Positions 30,189 through 42,000 of a DNA stretch of 64,000 nucleotides are shown in pieces. A program made the position numbers and the translations under genes. Under the pieces are notes generated by a model. It had not been told where the DNA came from. It saw only the letters and a list, made by a program, of their open reading frames with translations, and did no database searches. The DNA lies in the NCBI GenBank assembly GCA_013407085.1, contig JACCGJ010019040.1:28508-92507 (forward strand), written 5' to 3'. Positions within the stretch are counted from its first letter, which is position 1. Each line of letters opens with the position of its first letter. Source of the DNA: Atriophallophorus winterbourni. Its lineage: Eukaryota; Platyhelminthes; Trematoda; Plagiorchiida; Microphallidae.

Positions 30189-32050
30189 AATCATCGGGAT
30201 GCCGATGCAAGTGAATTCTCAACATGTCTGGAAGTTATCATGAAATCTCAAAATGTGGATCAGGAAAAAAGTAAAAATATTCGACAAAAAACATTCCCCC
30301 ATTACGGAGAAACCTTAGAAAACTTCAAGTTTAGATATGAAAACCTAAAAGTGATCAAACATTTCAAAATGACCAGAACATAGTCATTTTAACACAGACA
30401 AAGTAAGAATGAAGGTAGTTATGAATAAAGCTGATTACATCGAGAAAGCTGAAGAACAGTTGCGTGGCACGACCAAAATCAACAGGTTAGTTACATAAAA
30501 TAAAACGAATAGAGAACAAGATTAACGATACTCTCAAGAGACAGCAATTCAAGGCACTGATTACCAGTGCTAAATATTTCCGAATGAAACTAGAAGATTC
30601 TTTAACTCTTTGATTCTAAGGTATACCAAAGGTACGCAAATAAGGTATCCCACTACGTCTAGTCGTCTTACTGCTCGGAACACCTACTCACAGATTGTCA
30701 AAAGAATTACGAAGAATACTATTATATAGCGTCAGAGACTCCAGTCATTTCATAAAAGAAGAATATCTCAAGAACTGCAGAACGTGAAGATAACTGATGA
30801 CGTGCTGATGGTCTCCTTCGATTTCGCCACCGTGATATGTCGATTGACATCACAATCGCCAAACAAACAATTTCATCGCTACTAACGAAACAAGAAAATA
30901 CTTATGGCGGAAATCAAATCTCCCATGAAAAACTAATGACAATCATTGATTTTTGTCTCCACACTCGTTTTAATTCAATGGAAAATTGTACGAGCAGATC
31001 AAATTAACTTCAATTGGGTCGCCCATCTCTGGACTGATAGCGAAAGCAGTAATGCAGAGGTTTGAACGCATTGCCATTCGTCTAATTGAACCGAGACTCT
31101 TGGTACGCTACGTGTGATGCCACCTTCGTCATAATCAAGATATCGCAAAACGAATACGCTCACGAACTACTGAATTGTGTCTTCATAGGAATAAATTTTA
31201 CAAGATAAACATAAACTAATAAGTGCCGGCCATTCTTGGATATCTTTGTCACAAAAAGCGGAACAGGATCCCTTCTGACAATCAACTTCCAAGAGCCTAC
31301 CAATACCAACCAAATACTCAACGTCAATAGCAAGCATTCGATTGCACACAAAAGGATCTGTGTAATAACGTTATTCAACCTAACGCATATGCATTGGAAC
31401 ACCCCTGAAACGCTGGTGGAGGAATAAAGACAACTTTTCAAGGTCCTCAAGAAAAACGGTTACCCGAAAAACTTCATAATGAGATACAAATCGCCAAGAA
31501 ACGTCTTTACGGAACATCCGAATTCACAGGTCATAAAACCTCTGCCATACATTGCGAACGTTTCGGAAATCGCTGCAAAATTACTGCGACCACTTGGGAT
31601 CAAAGTAGTTCACAGATTTACGCGAACACTACGCAACCATTTGTGCAATTTAAAGATGGATTAAATCAGGAAGTCAAAACAAACGTGGAATTTAAAGTCC
31701 CATGCGCAAAATGTGAAGAGCATAACGTGTGACAAACCTTGGAGAAAATTGGGTACCAGGCTAAATAAACACTAATCGGCGGTGAGGAGGCACGATTATA
31801 AATCCATACTGACCATTCGCGCTGACCAAGAAGGGCATCACTTCAACTGGAATTAAACCCAAGGCATTGCCAGGGGACGCACAAGTTACATACAGGAATT
31901 CCTCGAAGCGTGGTACTTCACAGCGCAATCATTAAATCAATACGTTAAATCGAACGTGTGTACCAACGAGGAACCAAACATTGAGCCGTGCGATTTTGAG
32001 AAGAACCAATAACGAGGAAAAAAGCCAAACGACCAGTGTATAAATATCAG
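30189..32050 (+). pseudogene. Penelope-like element: RT and GIY-YIG domain, decayed
   Basis: Readable blocks in order, in changing frames: FNHRDADASEF; QNIVILT; KVVMNKADYIEKAEEQL (30410-30480); a PKVRK..PLR..V region (30610-30700); DVLMVSFDFATV (about 30800, RT motif A); YEQIKLTSIGSPISGLIAKAVM (31000-31060, motif B); RYV plus one extra base then DATFVIIK (31105-31140, motif C with the second aspartate lost); LTINFQEPTNTNQIL and HSIAHKR (31236-31427); NGYPKNF; LPYIANVSEIAAKLLRPLGIKV (31540-31600); and QEFLEAWYFTAQSLNQYV of the GIY-YIG domain (about 31890-31950). This is the complete Penelope order. Many frameshifts and stops make it inactive. Confidence 0.8.
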
Positions 32051-33178
32051 AATACTCAACGGTACGATCACTTTGCAAGAAGCTTAGCTGACGATGTGAT
32101 ATAGATTGATGACGAAAAGACCTACTGCTGCAATACCAGCTCAGCAAACACAAAACACCTAACATCAAACCCCAAGCTACGAGTATTCACGTCAATATCA
32201 AACAGTTTAATACCAGTTTGTAGCAGTTTACCGCCAGGGATAATCTGAAATTAACATGCGCGTGTGCTGAATTATTCACTTTGAATATTCTGTGTAACTC
32301 ACGTAATGCAAAATTTTAAAATAAATTTGGTGAGTGAGTGTTACTTGAATTTTGATCAGAAAGATTGCAACTTGATTTTCAACTAGAAGTCAGCGATAAG
32401 CCAACATGTCATTCTGTCAACCTGTCGAAGATTTGGATAGTAGAAAAAGCTTGCAATGAAAGCTTGCTATATCTATTTTCCCTATTGTGTTTCATATTTA
32501 GAGAAATTTGTTTGTCAAATATTGCATTGAATCGGTTTTCAACTTTGCACCACACACGATGTGATTGTACAAGAATATTTGTGCTTCACTTGAATTTTTT
32601 GAACATATCATTTATCAACATTCTGGCAATATAGACGAAACTAGTTCAAAAAGGAAGTTCGTACACTTTCCCGGGAAGTCCACAAACAGCAGGATAGTAA
32701 CAAAGATGGCTCAACACGGTCAATAAATGTTCTAATTTTGACGCAGGTTGAGTTTTTTTTCGAGACCCAAAGGCTCATAAGGAAAGTGACCGCAGGAAGG
32801 TCAACAACAAACTCCGTGCTTCAGGCATGCGCCCTACTACTCAGATGAATTAAGCTCACCGTGTTGGTAAATAGAGAGTTGGCCCAAACGATGCATCTCT
32901 CAGATCGATGCGGCCAATTTTAATCGAATTCGCAAAGCAGTGCAATCGCGACTACTTTCTCTCAAAAGCTGCCAAACTTCACCTTGTTGTGGGCAAGTGG
33001 TTGGTGTAAACGGGCACCCCACCCCACAAAACATTTCTAGCGTTATTAAAGGTAGAATGTCAAAGTAAGGTGTAAATCGTAGCACATCTTATTCGTTTAC
33101 GAGGCGGAACACATTAAATAACAGCGGTGTGACAGTGACACTACGTCAAGAAAATTGTACTTCAACATTGAAGAGCGC
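32051..33178. other. No gene recognised
   Basis: AT-rich, with a short GC-richer part near 32640-33010 that has no clear frame. An 89-codon frame at 32365-32634 is hydrophobic and low in complexity; I do not support it as a gene. Confidence 0.4.
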
Positions 33179-33179
33179 C

Positions 33180-33543
33180 ACCGTGATTCACGTCATACAC
33201 GCAGCCACTCAGCGACACTGCAAATTCTCCACTCCCGTATCAGCTGTCGCCGATATTTTTATTGTGTACGTGTCTGTTTTCTTTGGAATTCCCTACCCGA
33301 AACTCTTGTCATCTCTCCCAGCATCGGAACGTTTATTCGAAATTTGGATACTTATTTGTTGCATAACGATTTGACGACACCTGCGTATTGATTCATGGTA
33401 ACTATACAACTTGACTATACTTGACATTACATGTTTATTACATACCTATTTCCTGAATGTATATTTACTATGATATGGTAATTGTGAAGCTATGTGCTTT
33501 TTGTGACCATAAATTCTTGAATCTTGAATCTTGAATCTTGAAA
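33180..33543 (+). mobile_element. CR1-like element 3' end (copy 3)
   Basis: Begins at ACCGTGATTCACGTC and runs to the TTGAATC tail (33517-33542, one repeat unit longer than in other copies). It is nearly identical to 14579-14935, including the codons CRRYFYCVRVCFLWNSLPE. A short 5'-truncated insertion. The close match suggests that both were made recently from one source family. Confidence 0.85.
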
Positions 33544-33749
33544 AGGAAGAACCGTGGTTGTGCTACGATGACTCGGACTACGAAGATGAAACTGAATGCC
33601 AAGTGTTGTAATCCTTTACAGAAACGAATGCTGCTGGAATACGGTACGTGTTCCGAATTGATTTTCCATATTCCTCTATTTTCTATACGCTACATACCGG
33701 AACTGATATATTTGTGATCATATATAAAAAATTAAAATCTCCCTATCAC

Positions 33750-34260
33750 TATATTTTTTATTCGATGCATCCTAAAACATCTATCTATCACCGCATCAAA
33801 ATTCGTTAAAGTCCTTAAAGAAGTAAATTCACCATGAGGTTAGATATCAACATTTGAAGAAACAATATGCACTGAAATTAATCAGAGAGAATCTCGTTCT
33901 AAGAATATCATTCTACTTAATGTAACTGATAACTATCCTTTAAATGACTTGAAAAGATGTATTATCACATCATATTGCATTCCGGCAGGTTGTGCAGATT
34001 GTGTCCGCTTAGGCAAAAACAGCATGAAACATTAAACCCCGAATCTTATAAAATTCCCTGCAAATTTTTCGCGTAATATTTATTAGAGAATAAAAATATT
34101 TTTAAATCCATATCTCGGTTTTCCAATCTCACTATGAAACCTCACCTGAATGCAAGAAGAAGCGTAAAACTATTAATTTTACCGCTAAACTAATCATTTC
34201 TGACAATACTTAGAGCATGCAGTTTGTTTCATCCGTAATTATACGCCTATAAGTAGTCAA
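33750..34260 (+). pseudogene. ORF1-like remnant of a CR1-type element
   Basis: In shifting frames: MHPKTSIYHRIKIR (33768), ENLVLRN, VTDNYPLNDLKRC, CVRLGKNSMK, then IFKSISRFSNLTMKPHLNARRSVK. The order of a nucleic-acid-binding strand segment, an RLG motif and a basic end is that of ORF1 proteins of CR1/L2-like elements, which coat the element RNA. Stops at several points. The minus-strand frame at 28327-28647 begins with the same residues. Confidence 0.5.
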
Positions 34261-34850
34261 GCTTTAACACCTTTAGCATCACACGACATGATACACAGAA
34301 CACCACAGGCCTCTGAGCATTCATTACGCTTTCCTCCATTTAGACAGACACTGGCTCTTCCTTCAAACCCAAACCCATTTACAAACAAAGTAGTCAGTAA
34401 GACCCTAAACCACCAAGTAACGTTTGTCTATAAAAACAATAGGAGCACACACGATGTCAGTTACCGTAACCAACTACAATAACGCCCTTTACAGCCTAAC
34501 CATTCTCGCATTGACCAAGACTAGCATTGCATGAATTATTTCACAGACCTTTCCGGATGCATCGAGTAAGAGTAAGCGCACAACAAAAAATACATAATAG
34601 CTTGATCAGTAATGTTATATATCAGAAAATTGGCTTCCATTTGACCGGATCGTAAACGAAAAATAGATGCGCAGAGAGCTGAAAATGTGCTTGTGATATG
34701 CTGTGATTGTCGAATGGGAGAAACTTTACTTTCAAAAAGATCGCTCATAATGGCGTATTAAGAGAGTATTTCCAAAATATGCAAAAAATGGAATTATCAA
34801 AAATGGCAAAAAATGCGGTTTCTCGGTTTCATCAATTATGTAGTTGAACA
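34261..34850. other. Probably decayed retroelement; no confident domain
   Basis: A 64-codon frame at 34288-34482, rich in P, S and N, has no recognised motif. By position it could be the linker of the surrounding element. Confidence 0.35.
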
Positions 34851-36600
34851 AAAATAAGTCTGCACAACAAATTCTTCCATCATCAATTCACATGTATACA
34901 CGACTGGGTTCTGTACGAATCAATCAATTAATCACATCTCCGAAAGAATATGGGCACTCATTTCGACTTGGTCGTCTATCGCCCCTTGTTACTGATATTG
35001 ATACTAATACTAAACTAGTCACCAGTTGAAGAGGTCCTGCAACTTTGGTAGCAAGGACATCGTCCTACTACAAACTAAGGCAATAAATCTGATTTGGTAA
35101 TCATACGAATAAGAACGTATTGTAGAAATCTGGTGTGAATATTATAAGAGGGCAACTTTTACAACTACGGGAATGTTTTGCTTCGCTAAAACCACAGAGA
35201 ACTCGACAAAAATCCCACTGGTGGAGTGCGTCTTTTCGTAGATCTATCAGATGGTGTGACCGTAGCTGGAGTATATACAATTTCTCTAGAACTCACAAAT
35301 CTAAACTGCAGTACACACAGACCAAAATTTCAGTTGTTGCGCTGCTAAGGAAGGCTAAACGGGAATTGGAATCTGGACTCGCCAAAATAGCCAAGATTAA
35401 GTTAAAAGCTTTAAATCTTTATGTTCAATCTAAACGATATTCAAGAGAAGAAATAGGAACGTTGTTGCTGGATGATGTCAACTTGGCTCTGATTGCACAG
35501 GATAAAGTGGATAATTTGCTTACATTTTTTTCAGTGTTAATCGACGTGATTCAGGTAATCGTTTAGAAACATACGATGGCAGCGCTCCTCTATTCAGCAT
35601 GTGGCGGTTATTCAAGAATGAGTCACCACAGTTCTGTTGCAGCTGGATAAAACTAAGTCGGTTTGCTCCGACGGTTAACTTCGTGCAATTCTCTAACCTC
35701 TGGCAAATACAATTAACCATGCAATCAGCAATTTTTGCTGCTATTTTACTCCAAATTATGCTATCCGATGATTGAAAACGAGTGGCTGTAGGAGCCATAT
35801 ACAAAGTTTTCCATTTTGGATGTACGCAACTCTAGGCCAGTAAGCCTGACGAGCATTCTTTGCAAGTGCTTGGATAAAATTATTAGGACCCAGATATGTA
35901 AGCATTTGGTAATAAATTCCTTACTATCCGATGCCCAGCACGGATTCTGGAAAGGAAGGTCCTGCCAAACCAATCTTCTAAGCATTCTTGATGAAGTGAC
36001 ACTATGACTGGATTACGGGAGAGTAGTCGAAGTATGCTATCTTAATTTTCAAAATGCCTTCGACTCAGTGAACCATAGGTACCTTCTGCACAAACTAAGG
36101 ATGTATGGCGTCACAGGTGAACTAAATCGATGGTTAGACTGCTTCTTAACTAATCGCACTAACTATGTTAAAATTGCAGGGGCGTGTTCGGAAAAATCAG
36201 TGTTACTCAGTAGAGTAACTCGAGGCTCAGTGATTGGTCCTCTACTTTTTCTTATTTTGTTGACGATCTGACAGCCTGCTTGAGTTCATGTTGCTTCCTG
36301 TTTGCTGATGATGTTGAGATTCTAGGAACCGACAGTATAGATACGCTTATCTCTTATTTAGAAAACGTAATCGAGTGGACAAAAACATAGGACTTGCCAC
36401 TAAACTTGGTGAAGAGCTGCGTTCTGACGACTGACTTAGCGGCAACCCAACTAGAATTTGGTTAAGGAACTATAAGAATAGCTGCTGCTTAGGAAGCGAA
36501 GGATCTCGGCATTAATAATAATAATAATAATGTATATTCTTGGATACACCAAGTCATTCTATGCATGATCATTTGTTTTCATGAATAAGTACATCAAATA
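34850..36600 (+). pseudogene. CR1-like element: linker and reverse transcriptase, decayed
   Basis: 35135-35566 is the linker after the endonuclease (SASFRRSIRWCDRSWSIY, RKAKRELESGLAK, DKVDNLLTFF). About 35700-35815 has LPDDWKR-like codons (LSDD, KRVAVGAIYK). 35816-36007 has NSRPVSLTSILCKCLDKII and DAQHGFWKGRSC. 36068-36271 has motif A remnants (YLNFQNAFDSVNHRYL, where LDFSKAFD is usual) and TRGSVIGPLLFLI. About 36295 has LFADDVE in another frame. The changes in motif A and many stops mark it as dead. It ends in an (ATA)n stretch near 36511-36532. Confidence 0.75.
36511..36532. repeat. (TAA)n microsatellite
   Basis: An AATAATAATAATAAT run at the 3' part of the CR1-like element, possibly its tail. 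Confidence 0.8.
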
Positions 36601-36627
36601 AAACGGTAATTATACAAATGTTAAGGT

Positions 36628-36993
36628 TGTAGCAACTTGTAATTTCACTTCCTTTTCAATTGTACTTCCATTTCCATCAATGTTTGTTTTAATTAACGAA
36701 TATTCCATAATATACTTTTTCCGCGCGCGTTCCTCTTCTGCTGGATTTCCATGGTGTTGTGTTATTGCGTGTTTCTGAATTACGACGGTTAACATCAAAA
36801 TTGATTTGTCGCCACATTTTTCAGCTTCGCCGATTATAATTGCTGATCAACGCGACACACCGGAGTTTAGAGCTGGAATATTGGTGTGTGGATATTTGCA
36901 TTGGACATTGAATTTTCACATATCGTGAGTGCGTTCCTGTGTCCGTTTTTACTATAATTTTGTCCTGTTATATTTTTGCATTTATTTACTACA
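36628..36993 (+). repeat. 5' LTR of a pol-deleted gypsy element
   Basis: 366 bp starting TGTAGCAACTTG and ending TTTACTACA, so the ends form the perfect terminal inverted repeat TGTAG/CTACA. It is repeated at 38867-39217 with only scattered differences. LTR function (promoter, polyadenylation) is inferred. Confidence 0.85.
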
Positions 36994-36995
36994 TA

Positions 36996-37012
36996 ATTGG
37001 TGAGCCCAACCA
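36996..37012 (+). promoter_or_regulatory. Primer binding site region
   Basis: ATTGGTGAGCCCA begins right after the LTR, where a tRNA primer site is expected. The segment CTACATAATTGGTGAGCCCA is present twice in a row (to about 37031), a local duplication. The matching tRNA is not determined. Confidence 0.55.
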
Positions 37013-37081
37013 CTACATAATTGGTGAGCCCACCTTCCATTTTTCGCTCTGAACTCTCACTATTTTTTCAATTTTGCTATA

Positions 37082-37588
37082 ATGTCGTTTGAACCTAACG
37101 AATCGCAATTGAACGTTATCGGAGGCAACACTCTAGCTTTTGACCCAGCTAACCCACACATTTGGTTCATTCAGCTAGAAGGAATGTTTCGTTTCAGACG
37201 GATTACTAAACAAGAAACCATGTTTTTCTTCGTGCAATCTCAGCTACCGTCGTACATTGCGAAAGAAGTTCTAGACGTTCTTGACCCGATGCCAGTAAAT
37301 TCACCCTACGACACCCTGAAAGCTGCTGTTCTTAAACGCACTATGGCTTCTGACGACGCGAGGTTAAAACAATTGCTTGCCGGGGTAGAACTCGGGGACA
37401 GAACTCCGTCACAGCTTGTACGACACATGCGTTCTCTTGTGGGTAACACAAAGTTGGATGATTCCGTATTGCAACAACTGTGGTTGAATTGTTCACCAGC
37501 CAGTACTAAAGCTATCCTTGCAGTATCTGTTGATAAAGTTGGTCTTGACATTTTAGCTGAACTCGCCGACAAAATTCATGACAATTAA
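37082..37588 (+). CDS. Gypsy-type Gag (capsid region), 168 aa
   Basis: The frame starts MSFEPNESQLNVIGGNTLAF, has the capsid-like HIWFIQLEGMFRFRRI and YIAKEVLDVL, and includes LKQLLAGVELGDRTPSQLVRHMRSLVG and LWLNCSPASTKAILA, all typical of flatworm and arthropod gypsy Gag. It would assemble into particles packaging element RNA. A stop at 37588 precedes the nucleocapsid-like part, which continues in the next frame. The frame may be expressed on its own. Confidence 0.8.
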   Translation: MSFEPNESQLNVIGGNTLAFDPANPHIWFIQLEGMFRFRRITKQETMFFFVQSQLPSYIAKEVLDVLDPMPVNSPYDTLKAAVLKRTMASDDARLKQLLAGVELGDRTPSQLVRHMRSLVGNTKLDDSVLQQLWLNCSPASTKAILAVSVDKVGLDILAELADKIHDN

Positions 37589-38470
37589 GGCGGAACCAAC
37601 GTTAATCAGGCAACCAAAGCAAGTTACATATCAGAGCTAGAAACTTCCATAGCAACGTTGACCAGAGAGCTCTCATCATTACAACTCACAATCTCTAACA
37701 TCGAACGTTCTAAAATCTCCCGATCCTTACTTCGCTATCGATCCAGAAGTAAAAGCCGCTCTCGCCCTCGCGATACCAACTGGTTTTGCTAATACCATCG
37801 CCGTTTTGGAGACGCCGTGCGTAACTGCCGTCCAGGGTGTAAACAACCTAACGCACACAGCCACAAAGTCGGGAAACCGGGTTGCCAGTCAGTAATGGCG
37901 ACGGCTGCTTCTGGCAAACTCACTAATTGCCTCTTATACGTGTACGACGCATCAACTAAGCTCCACTTTCTAGTAGTCACCGGTGCCGAGGTAAGCATTA
38001 TACCGCGTAGTTACGAAAAACGCGACCTCCGTCCTACAAGCATCACATTGCAGGCGGCAAACAATTCGAAGATCTCGACTTACGGCGAGAAACTTCTAAA
38101 ACTTGATCGCGGACTTAGACGTGAATTCCCCTTCGTCTTCCTGATAGCCGATGTACAGAAGCCTATCATCGGTATCGATTTTCTGACGAAATACAGTCTC
38201 ATAGTCGATCTCCAACACCGACGGCTACACGACAATACCACGTCACTAAACGTGTCCGGTAAACTATGTTCCATCACCTCACCCGGTCTACGAATTTTCG
38301 TTCCGAATGATGCCATTTTCAGCAATGCCTTGCGCGAATTCCCGAACATAACACGTCTCGCATCATACACAGAGCGACCCATCCACGATGTTCGTCATCA
38401 CATCGTCACTAAATGGCCTCCATATTCTGCTAAATCTTGCAGGCGGTCGCCCAAAAAGCTGAAAGCATAA
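37589..38470 (+). pseudogene. Gypsy nucleocapsid/protease, inactive
   Basis: After the Gag stop the sequence shows an arginine/serine-rich part (SRSKSRSRPRD) followed by CRPGCKQPNAHSH. In the 217-codon frame at 37817-38470 the protease appears: LHFLVVTGAEVSIIP, where the catalytic aspartate of V-D-T/S-G is replaced by valine, then LIADVQKPIIGIDFLTKY. The frame runs into the first RT codons (IVTKWPPYSAKSCRRSPKKLKA) and then stops. Loss of the aspartate means the protease cannot act. Confidence 0.8.
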
Positions 38471-38802
38471 AAACGCGAATTTGGCATTACACTGAGACAG
38501 ATTTCAAAAGGGTACTTGACACTCGAACTACCGGCGAAGCTGAAACACCATCCTACTGCTTGACACCAAAGCAACACTTTCAGCTACGCAACGGTAATAA
38601 AAACAAGGCTAGCGTCGATCGCCTAAAACCTGCTTATGTCGAACAGAAGTCATTACAAGAAGCTACACCGTCAACTCCACCTACACAGCCTATGACGACC
38701 TGTGACGTTACATCCAATCGACCCTCACCCATCCTGTCTACTCCTCCATCTCGTCAAACACGTACCGGCCGTAGAGTGAGGTTCCCCGCAAGACTGGTTT
38801 AA
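38437..38802 (+). pseudogene. Gypsy integrase C-terminal end after internal pol deletion
   Basis: The 121-codon frame ends with ASVDRLKPAYVEQKS, a proline/threonine-rich part and RTGRRVRFPARLV, the usual end of a gypsy integrase. Between the RT start at about 38460 and this part, RT, RNase H and the integrase core are missing, a loss of roughly 2-3 kb compared with complete elements. The copy is therefore non-autonomous, moved only with proteins from a complete relative. Confidence 0.75.
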
Positions 38803-38852
38803 TGCATACCATTGACGGTGTATCGAGCGTTCATCCTTCGACTCACGCTCTA

Positions 38853-38866
38853 GGGGAGGGAAGGTC
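38853..38866 (+). promoter_or_regulatory. Polypurine tract
   Basis: GGGGAGGGAAGGTC lies directly before the 3' LTR, the position of the plus-strand primer in LTR elements. Confidence 0.75.
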
Positions 38867-39217
38867 TGTAGCAACTTGTAATTTCACTTCCTTTTCAATT
38901 GTACTTCCATTTCCATCAATGTTTGTTTTAATCAACGATTATTCCATAATATACTTTTTCCGCGCGCGTTCCTATTCTGCTCGATTTCCGTGGTGTTGTT
39001 TTATTGCGTCTTCGTTAATCACGACTGTTAACAGCAAAATTGATTTGTCGCCACATTTTTCAGCTTCGCCGATTATAATCGCTGATCAACGCGACACACC
39101 GGAGTTTAGAGCTGGAATATTTGTGTGTGGATATTTGAATTGGACATTGAATTTTCACATATCGTGAGTGCGTTCCTGTGTCCGTTTTTACTATAAAATT
39201 TTCCTGTTATATTTTTG
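38867..39217 (+). repeat. 3' LTR, end truncated
   Basis: Matches the 5' LTR from TGTAGCAACTTG to ATATTTTTGC but lacks the last 14-15 bases including the CTACA terminus. The few differences between the LTRs suggest insertion some time ago. The truncated end prevents finding a target-site duplication. Confidence 0.85.
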
Positions 39218-39540
39218 CTTGTCTAAAACATTAAATTGATAAAATATTGGAAAAATAAATGATAAAATTGCATGTTTATAACGAATACAACAGTAATTGT
39301 TTGGAATGTGTCAATTACAGTTTGAGTAGGTCAGAATCGCAATGTTTATTCATGTATGATGTTCCAAATACAACTTTAAACGCAGATAAGCGTATATGGA
39401 GTTGACTTCATTGGGACACGCAGATATGAGTGGTATCGCCATTTCAAGAATTGTGAGAGTGTATTTTGTTGAATGTCAACAATTCTGAAAAGTAAATTCT
39501 CAAGAAAAAAGTTATATGTCACTTTAAAAATTTTTATAGC
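39218..39540. other. No gene recognised
   Basis: AT-rich flank between the LTR and the 3' end of the next minus-strand element. Confidence 0.4.
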
Positions 39541-39961
39541 TGAAAATATTAAAAGCCTTTTATGCCATATAAGTATAAATTATCTATTGTTATATTAATA
39601 ATAAATAGCTTACCTGATTTTTCCGGAGATGAAATGGAGTTGAGTTGCTTTTCGAATTCAGTGTGTGAAGTGCTTAATCTTATATTATTGGGAAGTAAAT
39701 TCCATAAACGAGAATATTTAAAAATTAAGACATCTTTTCATACATAATTGTCGATTTTCGGTATACATATTTTTTGTGTCGAAAATTATATACTTCAGAG
39801 TTTTTGAAATCTAATTGTAAATCAATGTCGATCATATCTTTTTTTAATATTCTGTAAAACAGTATATGATTTTATTTCATTCTTCGAAACCATGATGGTT
39901 CCAATTCTAGGATCTGACATCTTTTCATATATGAATGCTTATCCGAACTGGTGGTAACGGA

Positions 39962-40144
39962 TCATGTGAAAGAACGTTGGATGCCTCCTAAAGCATTACT
40001 ATCAGACCGAGTAATGTTACTAGATATAATGTTGCAGTAATCTAATAAAGGTAGTGTATGCAACTTGTAAAGTTCCAGCTTGCACTGGGGCAGAGAGATG
40101 AATCTATGAAGTAAACCTATATTCTTTTTTGTTTTAGATATCAA
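39962..40144 (-). pseudogene. RT thumb remnant
   Basis: A 60-codon frame with TKKNIGLLHRFISLPQCKLELYKLHTLPLLDYCNII, the usual conserved turn after the FADD region in this clade (Y..LVLPHLDYCN). Confidence 0.7.
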
Positions 40145-40272
40145 GTAGCAAATATGTTCATGAAATGTAAGTGATCCAGAATATCGATAACCTAAATCAC
40201 GTACACATTGTGCTGGTTGTAGTGGTGTATTATTTAGGATGATCGAATCTTTTGGTATGATAGAGTTGAAAT

Positions 40273-40815
40273 TTATGAAAGTAGATTTATTGGTGGAGAA
40301 CTCAAGACCGTTTCGAATACTCCATTGAAGTTGAGCATCCAGTCTTGGTTTAATTTTGATATAAAGTCGTCAGTCTGGTTAGATGGAAAGGCTATGGCGA
40401 CTTTTATATCATCTGCAAACAAAAAGATCTTACAGTGTGTTATGACAGATAGTATATCGTTGATAAATATCAAGAAGAGTAGTGGACCTAGAACGCTTCC
40501 TTGTATGACTCCGCTTGGAATTGGCAAAGTTCTTGAATGGTAGCCATTTATATCTACCGAAAAGGTGCGACCAGTGAGAAAAGATTTGAACCACGAAAGT
40601 AGGTTTCCAGTAATACCTACAGCAGACAATTTTGCGAGGAGTAGATTATGCGGAACCTTGTCAAAGGCTTTCATAATATCAATGAATACAACTATGACTC
40701 CAAGGTTTGAATGTAGTGATTGTGTCACGTAATTTAAAAATTCTAGTTGACAAGTGACGCAAGATTTTCTGTTGAGAAATCCGTGCTGGTTTGATATGAA
40801 ATAGTTTGGTGTCAA
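40273..40815 (-). pseudogene. Reverse transcriptase core
   Basis: QHGFLNRKSCVTCQLEFLN, then VVFIDIMKAFDKVPHNLLL (motif A), PSGVIQGSVLGPLLFLIFIND (motif B, with I where P is usual) and IFLFADDIKVAIAFPS (motif C, intact). After this the frame ends at 40273; a short frame at 39962-40144 (GLLHRFISLPQCKLELYKLH) is the thumb and C-terminal region. Confidence 0.85.
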
Positions 40816-40938
40816 GTATGTTAGGGTGGCCTGTCTGACAAGCTTCTCGAATATTCTAGCTAGAAGTGTTGTGTGATTAATGGGTCGATAATTGGTAACT
40901 GTATGTAGTGATCCGGACTTATGTCGAGGAATAACAAA

Positions 40939-42000
40939 TCAATGTTTCCATTCTAAGGGGAAAGTTCCTGATTTGATAGACGTATTAAAGAGATTGAGTA
41001 GTAATAAGAAAAAGTCTTCAGATCCCATTTTGCATATTGCTGGTACGAAACCTGTTTCATCAGGTTTGTAGGAGATTGTAACTTCATTACAAACTTTACG
41101 TATGTCAGAGGTTTCAATTGTAATTGTGTCTAACGTATTGCATGAAGTGTGTATGATTACCTCTGGATAAGATTTGTTATTATATGAAGCATTGAAAAAT
41201 AAAAGAAATTCTTCGCAAACAGCAAAACGCTCAGTTACTATTGTGCTATTATTACCATGTTGATCTTGTTTAATGATGGAGCTTATTTTATCTGAATTTC
41301 CCGATGCCCTAGCGTTCATTAATTTAGATAATGCTTTCTGTTTATTACTGGATTTGAGGGCTGTAGACTCATCAGAAATCAGTTTATGGTTCATAATTTT
41401 TACTAATGTGTCAAATAGTTCATACGCGTGCAAAAGTGAAGAGATGTTATGCTTATTACGAGCATATGATGTCAAATAAACAATGCGTTTTTCTAACTCA
41501 TGAGCTTTACTCAGTTTGGGGTGTCTAGCATGTCTGGTAGTAGATTTCTGTAGTAACTCAACAAGTTTATTATGAAAGATTCCGGAGATTACGTTGAAAT
41601 TGTCAGCAAGGTAAAATTCAGTCCAATCTTTGTTTTTAATGAGGTTTTTAAAGATTTTCCAATCTATGTGAGTAATTATATGTGGCTTTTTACCACTCGT
41701 TGTTATGCTATTGCAACTCAATTCGAAAGATATAATGTTATGATCTCCATTAAAAAATGACGGAGATACGTTCAGGTTTGAAGGTGTGATATTCAGATTA
41801 AAGACAAGGTCGAGGATATTTTTATTTCCGGTTGGTTTATCAACAAACTGTGTAAAACCTAATAGTTTGGTTGTATTGGAAAAAGAATTAGGATTTATGT
41901 CGTTGCTTTCTACCGGGTTAATTGAAGGCATGTTAAAATCTCCTGCAATTAATTTATATCGGGAAGGGTGGACAGAAGCTTCTGTGAAACAATCGGTCAA
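40939..42000 (-). pseudogene. Endonuclease C-terminal half and linker
   Basis: A 353-codon frame: KLIAGDFNMPSINP (GDFN active site), NILDLVFNLN and FNGDHNIISFEL (GDH in place of SDH). A long linker follows with KAHELEKRIVYLTSYARNKHN and SKLMNARASGNSDKI, and then the beginning of the RT (YKPDETGFVPAICKMG, GTFPLEWKH). It stops at 40939; the next codons continue the RT (VIPRHKSG, NYRPI). Confidence 0.8.
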
